Shown: one piece after another, positions 9,039 through 17,866 of the stretch
Position numbering within the stretch: position 1 is the first letter of the stretch
Layout: each line of letters opens with the position of its first letter
DNA from: Methanosarcina sp.
GTDB lineage: Archaea > Halobacteriota > Methanosarcinia > Methanosarcinales > Methanosarcinaceae
Length of the DNA: 48,977 nucleotides
Reading direction: 5' to 3'
NCBI GenBank assembly: GCA_003164755.1
Contig: PLUB01000078.1
Coordinates: forward strand, 1 to 48,977
Program-made: the position numbers and the translations under genes
Notes under the pieces: generated by a model
Database searches by the model: none
The model's input: the letters and a program-made list of their open reading frames with translations, nothing else
What the model was told of the DNA's origin: nothing

Positions 9039-11342
9039 TCAGGAAGTTATTTCAGGCTTTGTTTTCATAGATGCTGCAAGAGCCTGTCCAAAAGAAATAC
9101 ACCCATCTCCACAGGGAACCTGGCTGTGAGTTAAAAATTCAAAACCTGCTTCTTTAACATTTCTTGCAATACACGAAGTAATATGATCATTGTATGCAAC
9201 CCCACCACTCAAACCTATCTTTTCAAGGCCCCTTTTTGAGGCAAGAGAAACAGCAAGTTCCGAAATCCCCTTTGCAAGGTTTTCCTCAACTCCAAAAGCC
9301 AGATCAGCATAAGAGTAATTTCCAAAAAGGTCATAAACTCCCAATAGAAGTTCAGTCGTATCAAGCACTGGAAGTCCTGATTTACCTTCTTTCGTGAAAA
9401 CTATAGGAAGATCCACCATATGAGTACTTTTCTTTGCAACAGATTCTAATTTCATTGCAGGCTCTCCTTCATAAGTTCTTATTCCACAAATTCCAAGCAT
9501 TGCAGCTGCTGCATCAAGTACTCTTCCTGTACTGCTACTTTGAAAAACATTTACTCCCTTTTCAAGCTGTTTCATAACCGATGAGAATTCTTGAGTTCCC
9601 TGTGAAAAACTCAGAGGAAGCTTTTCCAGTTCTGCCTTTTCAAGTCTTTTGAAAAGGATACCCAGGACCATCCTTGAAGGTACCTTCGATGCAAGGTCTC
9701 CACCCGGCATTGGCTGAGAGAGTAGATGTCCAAGGCGCTCGTACCCAAAGTAAGAAGATTCAAAGAATTCTCCTCCCCAAACTGTGCCGTCAGTGCCATA
9801 TCCAACCCCATCAAGAGCAATTCCCAGCATTTTGGAATCCAGTGCCAGGAAATTATCAGCCATAAGTGCCAGCATGTGAGCATGATGATGCTGGACCTGA
9901 AGTATATTTTCCCTGCCCATATTCATTGCAAAACGTGTTGTGTTAAAAGCCGGATGTAGATCGCAACCCCAGTGAAGAAGCTCGATTCCTGTAAGTTGGA
10001 TCAGATGCTGGAAAACGTTGAAATGATACCTGAAGGTTTCTAAATTATTGGTATCCCCTATGTACTGAGATATATAGGCCAGTTTCCCTTTTGCCACAGT
10101 TACCGTGGAATTCATTTCAGCTCCTACCCCGATAGAAGCTTCTACTTCAAAAGGTAGCTCTATAGGCTCGGGCACAAAACCCCTGGAACGTCGGATAAAG
10201 GCTGTCTTTCCATTGACACTCCGGATAACCGTATCATCATTCCTGTTTGCAATAATCCTATCATGAAGCAGATGAAAATCTACAATCCCATTAAAATTAT
10301 TAAGTGAGATATTGTTTTCGATAACCATGGGCATTCCTGGAATGTTTGCCGAAGTCATAACGTATACGGAATCCGGCTCAAGATCAAAAAGCAAATTTTG
10401 CGTGCCTGTGTAGGGAAGCATAACCCCTATATTATGCAGGCCAGGAGAAGTAGATTCAGCCAGGTTAAATTCTTTTGACTTCAGAAGCACGGCTATAGGG
10501 CGACGACTGGATGTGAGATATTCTATGCCTCTACCTCCAAGCTCTGCAAAGGATTCCACAATACCAATATTTTTTGCCATAACTGCGAAAGGTTGCTCTG
10601 GACGCTTCAAACGCCTTCGAAGCTCCTTCACATACTTCTCCTTTCGGGCATTACAGGCAATATGGAACCCTCCAAACCCTTTGATGGAAAGAATGGAACC
10701 CTGTTGGATAAAATCCGAAGCATCTTCAATTGCTTCATAACCCTTGGATAGTACATTTCCTGCAGGATCTGAAAGCCAGATTTTTGGTCCGCACTTCTGG
10801 CAGCAAACAGGTTGAGCATGATATCTTCGATTAAGAGGATCATTATACTCTGATTTGCACTTTGCACAGAGAGGAAAATCTGCCATTGTTGTATTTTCCC
10901 GGTCGTAAGGAAGGGTTCGGACTGTTGTATATCTAGGACCGCAGTTAGTGCAGACTGTAAAAGGATAATGATAATACCTAGATGAAGGATCAAAGATCTC
11001 GGATCTGCAATCCTTACAAATAGCAGTATCTGGAGGGATTATAGAATTTTCAAAAACTCCAGGTTCGCTGGGTACGATACTAAAATTAGAGTAAGCGAAG
11101 AAGGGAGCATTCTTTGATTTTATTTCGGCAATCTTAGAAAGAGGAGGCTTTTTTTCAGACAGATCTTGAATAAAATTTTCAAGATTTTCCCAATTTCCCT
11201 CTATATGAATCTCCACGTAATTTCCGTGATTTTTCACGAATCCTAACAGCCCATAAACTTTTGCGAGTTGATAGACAAAAGGACGAAAACCAACACCTTG
11301 CACCGTACCGGTTACATGGAGAAGCCTGGCTTCATTTTGCAT
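9039..11342 (-). CDS. hypF: Carbamoyltransferase HypF, [NiFe]-hydrogenase maturation
   Basis: HypF uses carbamoyl phosphate and ATP to make a carbamoyl adenylate and passes the carbamoyl group to the HypE C-terminal cysteine, the source of the cyanide ligands of [NiFe]-hydrogenases; cytoplasmic. The 767-residue protein has all four parts: an acylphosphatase-like domain (about 1-90, with GVGFRPFVYQLA), two zinc-finger repeats (about 110-190, with CKDCRSEIF, CTNCGPRYT, CAKCKSEYN and CQKCGPKIW), a YrdC-like domain (about 200-390), and a Kae1-like C-terminal domain with VQHHHAHM. Length is normal. ATG at 11342; no strong Shine-Dalgarno. It follows ahaG on the same strand after about 180 nt and no other hyp gene is nearby, so it is probably a separate unit. 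TGA stop. Confidence 0.96.
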   Translation of the reverse strand: MQNEARLLHVTGTVQGVGFRPFVYQLAKVYGLLGFVKNHGNYVEIHIEGNWENLENFIQDLSEKKPPLSKIAEIKSKNAPFFAYSNFSIVPSEPGVFENSIIPPDTAICKDCRSEIFDPSSRYYHYPFTVCTNCGPRYTTVRTLPYDRENTTMADFPLCAKCKSEYNDPLNRRYHAQPVCCQKCGPKIWLSDPAGNVLSKGYEAIEDASDFIQQGSILSIKGFGGFHIACNARKEKYVKELRRRLKRPEQPFAVMAKNIGIVESFAELGGRGIEYLTSSRRPIAVLLKSKEFNLAESTSPGLHNIGVMLPYTGTQNLLFDLEPDSVYVMTSANIPGMPMVIENNISLNNFNGIVDFHLLHDRIIANRNDDTVIRSVNGKTAFIRRSRGFVPEPIELPFEVEASIGVGAEMNSTVTVAKGKLAYISQYIGDTNNLETFRYHFNVFQHLIQLTGIELLHWGCDLHPAFNTTRFAMNMGRENILQVQHHHAHMLALMADNFLALDSKMLGIALDGVGYGTDGTVWGGEFFESSYFGYERLGHLLSQPMPGGDLASKVPSRMVLGILFKRLEKAELEKLPLSFSQGTQEFSSVMKQLEKGVNVFQSSSTGRVLDAAAAMLGICGIRTYEGEPAMKLESVAKKSTHMVDLPIVFTKEGKSGLPVLDTTELLLGVYDLFGNYSYADLAFGVEENLAKGISELAVSLASKRGLEKIGLSGGVAYNDHITSCIARNVKEAGFEFLTHSQVPCGDGCISFGQALAASMKTKPEITS

Positions 11343-11523
11343 ATGAGATTAGGATTGAGGTTCGTCGTTAAAATAGCTTTCTAATTTAAAGGCAAAAATA
11401 AAGGAAAAAATTTGAAAACATTTGAATTAAGAACTAAAAATGACATCAAAAAATAAAGGTTAAATCGAAAAAAGTAAAAACTAGTGTTTGGACTTAATAG
11501 GGATAATCATTCTGAAGTCCAGA

Positions 11524-11691
11524 TCACATGAAATTTGGTGAAACCGTTTTTATGGCAACAAAGATTCCCAAAATCATCATCAAAAGGGAAATTTTCCAGG
11601 CTGCCTGAATCAGACGAGCCTGGTTTTCGGGTTCACCAAGTTTAAGTATTAATCTTTCAACCAAGTTCGGTCGATCCTCACAAATTGCCAT
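11524..11691 (-). CDS. ahaG: AhaG, small membrane protein at the end of the ATP synthase operon
   Basis: A 55-residue protein, starting MAICEDRPNL and ending KTVSPNFM. One hydrophobic segment (ISLLMMILGIFVAI, about residues 34-47) predicts a single membrane helix near the C-terminus; the N-terminal half is charged. It starts at ATG 11691, 16 nt after the ahaD stop, on the same strand. The Methanosarcina mazei ATP synthase operon is described as ahaHIKECFABDG, with a small last gene ahaG whose role is unclear; position and size fit. Whether it belongs to the enzyme or acts as an assembly factor cannot be told from sequence. No strong Shine-Dalgarno is visible, so it may depend on translation of ahaD. 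Confidence 0.75.
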   Translation of the reverse strand: MAICEDRPNLVERLILKLGEPENQARLIQAAWKISLLMMILGIFVAIKTVSPNFM

Positions 11692-11707
11692 ATGAAATTC
11701 AGCTTGA

Positions 11708-12331
11708 TTATTTCATTCTTGCCTTGATTCTCTTCAACCGGAATGTATTCTCCCTTTCCATCTCCTCAAGGACAAAACGGATGTACTTCATGGTTGCAAT
11801 TTGCTCTGGAATAACTTTGAATTCGAGAGCGTTCACACGCCTCTTCGTCTTCTCGATTTCATTAAGAAGCCTTTTCATTGTAGTTTCCAGCTCTGCTGCC
11901 TTGATAATCTTTTCTACCAAATCCTCATACGCATCTGCAGTTTCATCGATGTACGAGTTTGTCCCGATGATACCGTAACCCCTCTCAGTGAGGGATTTGC
12001 GGACCGCCGTAGAGCTGATCTTTGGTACCTTAACACCCATTATATTGTGCCCAGAAAGCAGTATTTCAGGAGATTCCTTCGCGGTGAAAGCTGTTGATCT
12101 GACAGTAACCATTCCATCCACTGCAGAGGCGAGATTGATTTTTCCCACAGCTTTTGAGAAAGCAATGTCCAGGTCGGTTCTGACATTTTTTGCCTCTTTA
12201 AGGATCTTAAAGAACTCAAGAATAAGACCGTCTCTTTTCATTTTGAGGAGCTTGTGCCCACTTTGAGAGAGTTTGATTTTCTTCTTGAGCTGAATTAACT
12301 CCGACCGAGTTGGTTTTACGTCTTGAGCCAT
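11708..12331 (-). CDS. ahaD: A-type ATP synthase subunit D (central stalk)
   Basis: Subunit D forms the coiled-coil central shaft that rotates inside the A3B3 head and couples it to the membrane rotor. The 207-residue protein starts MAQDVKPTRSELIQLKKKIK and contains GHKLLKMKRDGLILEF, typical of the D/gamma-like family. Long helical N- and C-terminal parts flank a globular middle. A GTG at 12340 overlaps the ahaB stop (GTGA) and would add three residues; ATG 12331 is preferred because family members begin with this sequence. The stop is TAA and ahaG follows after 16 nt. Confidence 0.95.
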   Translation of the reverse strand: MAQDVKPTRSELIQLKKKIKLSQSGHKLLKMKRDGLILEFFKILKEAKNVRTDLDIAFSKAVGKINLASAVDGMVTVRSTAFTAKESPEILLSGHNIMGVKVPKISSTAVRKSLTERGYGIIGTNSYIDETADAYEDLVEKIIKAAELETTMKRLLNEIEKTKRRVNALEFKVIPEQIATMKYIRFVLEEMERENTFRLKRIKARMK

Positions 12332-12336
12332 GGTAA

Positions 12337-13719
12337 TCACTGAGCCTTTCTGTGTGCAGGATGGTATTTCTCGATATATTTGTTGTCAATCCTACCCAAC
12401 TGGTTTATTGGCAGATGTGCGAGAATCTTCCAGCCAATGTCCAGGGTTTCTGCAATGGTTCTGTTTTCGTTTCTGCCCTGGCGGACGAAATTTTGTTCGA
12501 AAAGGTCAGCAAACTCAAGTAACTTCGTGTCTCTCTCTGACAGAGCTTCTTTACCTACAATAGCTACTAGACCTCTCAGATCACGCCCTTCTGCATAACC
12601 AGCAAACATTTGGTCAGAAACTGCCTTGTGATCTTCCCTTGTCTTGCCTGCCCCTATACCTGAGTTCATCAACCTTGACAGAGAAGGCAGCACATTGATT
12701 GGCGGATAGATACCTTTCGTGTGCAGTTCCCTGGCAACCAATATCTGGCCTTCAGTAATATACCCAGAAAGGTCAGGGATCGGGTGGGTAACGTCGTCAC
12801 CAGGCATTGAAAGAATCGGAATCTGAGTAACTGATCCCTTGGCGCCTTTAACAATACCAGCACGCTCATAGAGAGTTGCAAGATCAGTGTACATGTAACC
12901 AGGATATCCACGACGACCAGGCACTTCATTACGGGCAGCACCCATTTGACGGAGAGCTTCTGCATAGTTAGTGATGTCAGTCAGGATGACGAGAACGTGC
13001 ATTCCATGCTCGTATGCTAGGTACTCGGCTGCTGTCAAGGCCATACGCGGGGTAATAAGACGCTCGACAGCAGGGTCATCTGCAAGGTTAAGGAACACAA
13101 CTGCCCTTTCCAAAGCGCCTGTCTTTTCGAAGTCACTCATGAAATACTGAGCTTCTTCGTTGGTGATACCCATTGCAGCGAAAACCACTGCGAACGCTCC
13201 TTCAGATCCTGGCACAGAAGCCTGCCTTGCGATCTGCAGTGCAATTTCATTGTGCGGAAGACCTGATCCTGAAAAAAGAGGCAGTTTTTGCCCACGAACC
13301 AGGGTATTAGTCCCGTCGATTGTGGATATACCTGTCTGAATGAAATCCTTAGGAGGCAACCTAGCGTACGGATTCATTGCAGCCCCGCTGATATCCAGAA
13401 GCTGATCTGGCACTATTCTGGGCCCACCATCTAGAGGATCACCGGCACCTGATAGGATCCTGCCCAGCAAATCAATGGATACGGGAAGCTTCAGGGTTTC
13501 ACCTGTGAAAACTACCCCACATTCCTTGCTCAGACCGCCAGTACCTTCAAAAATCTGGACAACCACGATGTCTGCAGAAGAGTCCAGAACCTGGCCTCTG
13601 CGGGTGGTTCCATCAGGTAGATTGACACTAACTATTTCGTTGTAACCTACCGGCTCTGTTTTTTCGACAAAGACAAGAGGTCCTGCAATCTGAGTGATTG
13701 TCTTATATTCTTTTACCAT
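12337..13719 (-). CDS. ahaB: A-type ATP synthase subunit B (non-catalytic head subunit)
   Basis: Regulatory nucleotide-binding subunit alternating with A in the A3B3 head. The 460 residues include the beta-barrel N-terminus ([19 protein letters not shown]), [20 protein letters not shown], and [16 protein letters not shown] in place of a P-loop, as expected for B subunits; [20 protein letters not shown] is also present. ATG at 13719 follows the ahaA UAG by six nucleotides and lies in the same reading frame. AGGTAGGTAAGT just upstream can act as the ribosome binding site. TGA stop. Confidence 0.97.
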   Translation of the reverse strand: MVKEYKTITQIAGPLVFVEKTEPVGYNEIVSVNLPDGTTRRGQVLDSSADIVVVQIFEGTGGLSKECGVVFTGETLKLPVSIDLLGRILSGAGDPLDGGPRIVPDQLLDISGAAMNPYARLPPKDFIQTGISTIDGTNTLVRGQKLPLFSGSGLPHNEIALQIARQASVPGSEGAFAVVFAAMGITNEEAQYFMSDFEKTGALERAVVFLNLADDPAVERLITPRMALTAAEYLAYEHGMHVLVILTDITNYAEALRQMGAARNEVPGRRGYPGYMYTDLATLYERAGIVKGAKGSVTQIPILSMPGDDVTHPIPDLSGYITEGQILVARELHTKGIYPPINVLPSLSRLMNSGIGAGKTREDHKAVSDQMFAGYAEGRDLRGLVAIVGKEALSERDTKLLEFADLFEQNFVRQGRNENRTIAETLDIGWKILAHLPINQLGRIDNKYIEKYHPAHRKAQ

Positions 13720-13725
13720 ACTTAC

Positions 13726-15477
13726 CTACCTCTGGGATGCAAACTCCCCTCTCAGGGATGCAAACTCCTTATCCATCTTTGTCATAACAGCGTTCATAGA
13801 AGCATCGAAGTTCTCCTCGAACTTAACTTTGGGAAGCTCATCCTTCGATTGAATCTTGACAATCTCCGAGACAGGAACACCTAATTTCAAAGCTTCCTGC
13901 GCAGCATCTGCGAACTTCATGATTGACTGCATGAGCCTGTACTGCTCAGAAAACGGACTGTAGGTATCTATTGGGTGGAACGCATTCTGCTGCAGGAAGA
14001 TTTCCCTTATCATACGGGTAATTTCAAGAAGTAGCTGCTGCTCTTCCGGTAAAGCGTCGGAACCTACCAGCTGAACGATTTCATTAAGTTCGGATTCTAC
14101 CTGGAGCATTTCCATTGCCCTTTCCCGAAGAGAAACATAATCAGGTGCCACGTTAGCAGTAAACCAATCGTTGAGGGTTTCCTTGTACAGACTATAACTG
14201 GTCAGCCAATTGATGGCCGGGAAGTGCCGTCTCTGGGACAGCTTGGCGTCCAGAGCCCAGAAAACCTTCACGATACGCAGGGTATTCTGAGTAACAGGCT
14301 CTGAGAAATCACCGCCCGGAGGAGATACTGCTCCAATAACAGTAATGGAACCTGTTTGACCGCACAGAGATTCTGCAACACCGGCACGCTCATAGAATTC
14401 TGCAAGTCTTGCAGACAGATATGCCGGATAACCCTCTTCACCAGGCATTTCTTCCAGACGAGAGGAGATTTCTCTCATTGCTTCTGCCCACCTGGAGGTG
14501 GAGTCTGCCATAAGGGACACGTCAAATCCCATGTCACGGTAATATTCAGCAATTGTGATCCCTGTGTAAACAGATGCTTCCCTTGCAGCTACAGGCATGT
14601 TTGAAGTGTTGGCTATAAGGACAGTACGCTCCATGAGTGGCCTGCCAGTCTGTGGGTCTTCGAGTTCTGGGAAATCATGCAGAACGTCTGCCATTTCGTT
14701 TCCACGTTCACCACAACCGACGTAGACCACAATTTCGGTATCGCTCCACTTAGAAAGCTGCTGCTGTGTAACGGTCTTACCGGACCCGAAAGGCCCGGGA
14801 ATTGCTGCAGTACCTCCCTTTGCTACAGGGAAGAGTCCGTCGAGGATTCTCTGTCCTGTGACCAACGGCTTTGTGGGCAGTAGTTTCTTTTTCACAGGTC
14901 TGGGTCTACGTACAGGCCATTTCTGCATCATTTGTAGCTCTTTCCCATCAGTCAAAGTGCAGATAGTATCTATAACAGTGAAGTTTCCGCTCTTAATTTC
15001 GGCGATTGTACCCGAGATATCCGGATGCACCATGATCTTGTGTTCAATGTTTACAGTTTCCTGAACGACTCCAATCACGTCTCCACCTTTGACAACATCT
15101 CCCTTTTTGACAACAGGTTTGAACTCCCATAGTCTTTTGTGGTCAAGTCCGTCTGCACTAACACCTCTCTGAATGAAGCTGCCCATCTTCTCAAGCAGAA
15201 CATGCAGAGGCCTTTGAACCCCGTCATAAATACTTGAAAGAAGACCTGGACCAAGTTCCAAGGACAGAGGCATCCCTGTAGATACACATTTCTCCCCTGG
15301 CTTGACACCCCCGGTCTCTTCATATACCTGGATAATGGTTTTGGGCCCCACTATCTGGATGACTTCACCCATTAAACCTTCATTACCGACTTTGACCAGG
15401 TCATACATTTTTGCCTGTAAGCCTATAGCGGTGACGACAGGCCCAGCCACACGATAAATTTCACCTTTTACTTCCAC
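13726..15477 (-). CDS. ahaA: A-type ATP synthase subunit A (catalytic)
   Basis: Catalytic ATPase/synthase subunit. The 583 residues have the beta-barrel N-terminus ([18 protein letters not shown]), the long A-subunit-specific insertion (about 110-200), the P-loop GPFGSGKT (Lys234), [13 protein letters not shown], and [16 protein letters not shown]. The start is GTG 15477, overlapping the end of ahaF by 10 nt. The gene ends in TAG (13726-13728), followed in frame by GTA AGT and the ahaB ATG. In a pyrrolysine-using archaeon readthrough would fuse A to B. The C-terminus holds a short internal repeat (EFASLRG then EFASQR). Confidence 0.98.
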   Translation of the reverse strand: MEVKGEIYRVAGPVVTAIGLQAKMYDLVKVGNEGLMGEVIQIVGPKTIIQVYEETGGVKPGEKCVSTGMPLSLELGPGLLSSIYDGVQRPLHVLLEKMGSFIQRGVSADGLDHKRLWEFKPVVKKGDVVKGGDVIGVVQETVNIEHKIMVHPDISGTIAEIKSGNFTVIDTICTLTDGKELQMMQKWPVRRPRPVKKKLLPTKPLVTGQRILDGLFPVAKGGTAAIPGPFGSGKTVTQQQLSKWSDTEIVVYVGCGERGNEMADVLHDFPELEDPQTGRPLMERTVLIANTSNMPVAAREASVYTGITIAEYYRDMGFDVSLMADSTSRWAEAMREISSRLEEMPGEEGYPAYLSARLAEFYERAGVAESLCGQTGSITVIGAVSPPGGDFSEPVTQNTLRIVKVFWALDAKLSQRRHFPAINWLTSYSLYKETLNDWFTANVAPDYVSLRERAMEMLQVESELNEIVQLVGSDALPEEQQLLLEITRMIREIFLQQNAFHPIDTYSPFSEQYRLMQSIMKFADAAQEALKLGVPVSEIVKIQSKDELPKVKFEENFDASMNAVMTKMDKEFASLRGEFASQR

Positions 15478-15773
15478 AGATCAACACCTACCGCTTGTTT
15501 TATTTTATCTCTTAAACTCATTACGCCTGCTCCGCTGCCTCCCATGGTTACTATTGTGGGCTGGACAGACTCATTTAAGTTTTTCCTTAAAATTTCCGGC
15601 AGAGTACCAATATCATCATTATGCATTACAATAATCCCTATACTTTTATCTTGAAGAACAGATCTTACCGCAGACTCGATGGCACTTTTATCAGCAGTTT
15701 CGTAAACTTTTCGGATACCAGCTAGCCTGAATCCCGTAACAAAATCGCCTTTTCCGATCACTGCTAATTCCAT
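15468..15773 (-). CDS. ahaF: A-type ATP synthase subunit F
   Basis: Small central-stalk subunit that binds the D shaft. The 101 residues begin [20 protein letters not shown], a hallmark of the F family, with [15 protein letters not shown] in the middle and a short C-terminal helix. The ATG at 15773 shares its A with the TAA stop of ahaC (TAATG), suggesting translational coupling. The end overlaps the ahaA start by 10 nt. Confidence 0.95.
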   Translation of the reverse strand: MELAVIGKGDFVTGFRLAGIRKVYETADKSAIESAVRSVLQDKSIGIIVMHNDDIGTLPEILRKNLNESVQPTIVTMGGSGAGVMSLRDKIKQAVGVDLWK

Positions 15774-16846
15774 TAAATAACCACCAACTGATCTTTTATT
15801 AAGTTATCATCGAGGCCAACTTCCTTACCCCTATAGATGATCCGGAGATTGGTGACCTCATTGTTTTTATGGATAATGTAGTCCATAACAGGCATAATTG
15901 ATATCGGAGAAGCATGCGAAAAAGTGGTTGTATACTCAAGATATTTTCTTGTGAGTCTTCTTTCAAGATTAATCAGAGAATCCATATCCTGATCAGCAAC
16001 GCCTGATATTGAATTCCAATAATGCGTTTTTTGGAGCTCATTGACAAATTCCTCATATGGAAGAGGCGCCAGTTTCTCGGTATTCAACTCGAGCCCACCC
16101 TCAATCATGAGAGACATAATCTCATCAGACTGCTTAACTCCTGCTTTCTTCAGCCTGAAGAGATTACTCAAGTTCTTAACATCGACTTCCAACTTGATGA
16201 ACCTGGTTAAAAGCTTACGATCCTTAGATTTTGGTTTTCCGATTGCTTCAAACAGGCTTGAGTAATACATCTTGTCAAGTGCATTTTCTATGTCTGCCAG
16301 GTTAGTTCCGTCAAATTTCTGAAGCAAGGGATAATACTCAGTCTTTCTCAGGGCCTCAACGATTTCCTGAGATGTGGCCTTGGCTGCAAGTTCTGACAAG
16401 AAGCTGTAAGTAAACTGCCCGGCAGCGATCAGAAATTCCAGGATTTCTTCAACAGGTGCGTTGTAGAGTTTACCACGGAGAAGTGTTTTGATGTTCCAGA
16501 TTTCATACCTTTTTAGATATGCAGTAATCAGGTAATTCAGCTCTCCTGATGAAATTCGTCCCAACTTATCAAAGGTAAGCGCAATATTCCTGTTTAATGC
16601 GTGTTCTGCCAAATCGCCACCGCTGTATTTCATTGCCAGTTCATCAACATCGTTTTTGTATTCAGACTCTTGGATGAAACGGGTAATTTCATCAATCCCC
16701 ATATTTAGCAGACGGGGATATGATTCTTTAGGAAGCAACTTACTCTTCATCACGCGGACACGAGTTACGGCATAAGCATAGTTAGAACTGCCTTTTTTCT
16801 TCTTTTGTGGGGGGGTTTCCCCCCGAAATCTCTCCAAAAGCCGCAT
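15773..16846 (-). CDS. ahaC: A-type ATP synthase subunit C
   Basis: The funnel-shaped subunit (homolog of eukaryotic subunit d) that links the K ring to the central stalk, one copy per enzyme. The 357 residues are mostly helical, with [19 protein letters not shown] near the N-terminus and the typical C-terminal [22 protein letters not shown] at 16846 is 6 nt after the ahaE stop, with a GGTGA ribosome binding site. Codons 8-13 contain a perfect six-base-pair G/C hairpin (see 16809-16824), encoding part of [11 protein letters not shown], a basic tail that looks genus-specific. Confidence 0.95.
   Translation of the reverse strand: MRLLERFRGETPPQKKKKGSSNYAYAVTRVRVMKSKLLPKESYPRLLNMGIDEITRFIQESEYKNDVDELAMKYSGGDLAEHALNRNIALTFDKLGRISSGELNYLITAYLKRYEIWNIKTLLRGKLYNAPVEEILEFLIAAGQFTYSFLSELAAKATSQEIVEALRKTEYYPLLQKFDGTNLADIENALDKMYYSSLFEAIGKPKSKDRKLLTRFIKLEVDVKNLSNLFRLKKAGVKQSDEIMSLMIEGGLELNTEKLAPLPYEEFVNELQKTHYWNSISGVADQDMDSLINLERRLTRKYLEYTTTFSHASPISIMPVMDYIIHKNNEVTNLRIIYRGKEVGLDDNLIKDQLVVI
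16809..16824 (-). other. Strong G/C hairpin just inside ahaC
   Basis: In mRNA sense this is GGGGGG, AAA, then a C run of six or seven: a six-base-pair GC stem with a three-base loop, 22-37 nt after the A of the ahaC start codon. It stands out in an AT-rich genome. It could slow ribosomes or mark an RNA processing point; this is inference. Confidence 0.5.
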
Positions 16847-16852
16847 CGAACA

Positions 16853-17404
16853 TCACCCGTGTAAAATATCAGATATCTGCTTTAATGAACGCTCATATAC
16901 GTTTTTTAGGATTGAATCGTATGTGAAATCTAACCTGACTGTTCCATCCTTGTTTTCCTGAACAACGCCGCCGATAGAATCTATGTTACCAGCGTAAGAT
17001 AAAGAAGATAATTTCTTGACAATAGCTTCTGAGTTTTTGTTAGAATAGATCCTGACTCCATCAGCTTTATACTTCTCGATCAGAACACTTAAAAGCTTCT
17101 CGGCTTTAGAAGCAGGCATTGATTTTATAGACTTATATATATTATTATAGACCTGGTCTAAAAGTTCCTTCCGTTTGTTGAGCCTTATTCTTTTTACTTC
17201 CAAATTTGCACTGGATATTACTTGCTGATGCAATTTTTTAAGGTCCTCTTCAGCTTGTGCAAGGCTGTCTCCAAGCATTTTTTTTTGGGCATCTCTAGCC
17301 TCATTTAGAATTTCAGATACTTTTACATCAGCTTCGGCCTTGATCGTGGAAACCTCAGCCTGCGCACCATTCTGGATATCCCTTAGAACGATATCTAGTC
17401 CCAT
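16853..17404 (-). CDS. ahaE: A-type ATP synthase subunit E (peripheral stalk)
   Basis: Forms the peripheral stalk with subunit H and holds the head against rotation. The 183 residues show a long Ala/Glu/Lys-rich N-terminal coiled coil (about 5-85; for example EVSTIKAEADVKVSEIL) and a globular C-terminal domain with DSILKNVYERSLKQI. ATG at 17404 has a very strong GGAGGT about 7 nt upstream, placed right after the hairpin array. The stop is TGA. Length is typical. Confidence 0.94.
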   Translation of the reverse strand: MGLDIVLRDIQNGAQAEVSTIKAEADVKVSEILNEARDAQKKMLGDSLAQAEEDLKKLHQQVISSANLEVKRIRLNKRKELLDQVYNNIYKSIKSMPASKAEKLLSVLIEKYKADGVRIYSNKNSEAIVKKLSSLSYAGNIDSIGGVVQENKDGTVRLDFTYDSILKNVYERSLKQISDILHG

Positions 17405-17425
17405 GCTTCTACCTCCAAATAAACA

Positions 17426-17574
17426 AGAGCAAAGAATGCTCTAGAGAGCAAAAAATGCCTAAGAGAACAAATAATGCTCTTAAAGAACAAACTGCCCTAC
17501 AATCTTAGCGCATAGATGCCCTCATGGTTAAGAGCAAAGGATGCTCCAAAAAATTTAAGAGCAGGGGATGCTCC
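17426..17574 (-). repeat. Tandem array of seven short hairpins between ahaK and ahaE
   Basis: Seven imperfect copies of a 15-17 nt palindromic unit, plus-strand consensus AGAGCAAAnnATGCTCT, start at 17426, 17445, 17464, 17484, 17506, 17531 and 17558. Spacing grows from 19 to 27 nt going away from ahaE. Units 1, 3, 6 and 7 keep the best stems (GAGCA paired with TGCTC); units 2, 4 and 5 are decayed. In the aha mRNA this makes a row of small stem-loops between the proteolipid gene and the ribosome binding site of ahaE. It is the only large gap in the operon. Confidence 0.8.
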
Positions 17575-17612
17575 TAAATCAATTTATCTGCTGAGTAAAC
17601 ACTACTTTATAA

Positions 17613-17861
17613 TTACTTTATAAGCAGTGCCACGACAAGACCGAAGATAACGATGGTTTCTGGAATGACAGTAAGGATCAGGCCCTTACCAAACAAGGCT
17701 TCATTCTCAGCCATTGCACCAATTGCTGCAGAACCGATTTCCTTTTCTGCCCATCCGGATGCAAGACCAGTTCCTGTAATTGCAATTCCTGCTCCGATTG
17801 CTTTAAGCCCTGCGTCTCCAATCATTTGTGTAGCTACTGCTACTGTTCCTGCGTCTACCAT
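17613..17861 (-). CDS. ahaK: A-type ATP synthase proteolipid subunit K (c)
   Basis: Membrane subunit of the ion-translocating rotor ring, many copies per enzyme. The 82 residues form a two-helix hairpin: helix 1 about 17-40 with GAGIAITGTGLASGWAEKEI, helix 2 about 58-81. Helix 2 carries the ion-binding carboxylate Glu68 in IPETIVIFGLVV. It is a single hairpin, not a duplicated form. ATG at 17861 has a strong GGAGG about 10 nt upstream, inside the end of ahaI spacing. Six bases separate it from the ahaI stop. The hairpin array follows it. Confidence 0.96.
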   Translation of the reverse strand: MVDAGTVAVATQMIGDAGLKAIGAGIAITGTGLASGWAEKEIGSAAIGAMAENEALFGKGLILTVIPETIVIFGLVVALLIK

Positions 17862-17866
17862 GGTTT

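Noticed and set aside
17426..17574. CRISPR-like array
   Set aside because: Units are 15-17 nt with 2-10 nt between them, imperfect, and no spacers or cas genes; better explained as hairpins in the aha mRNA.
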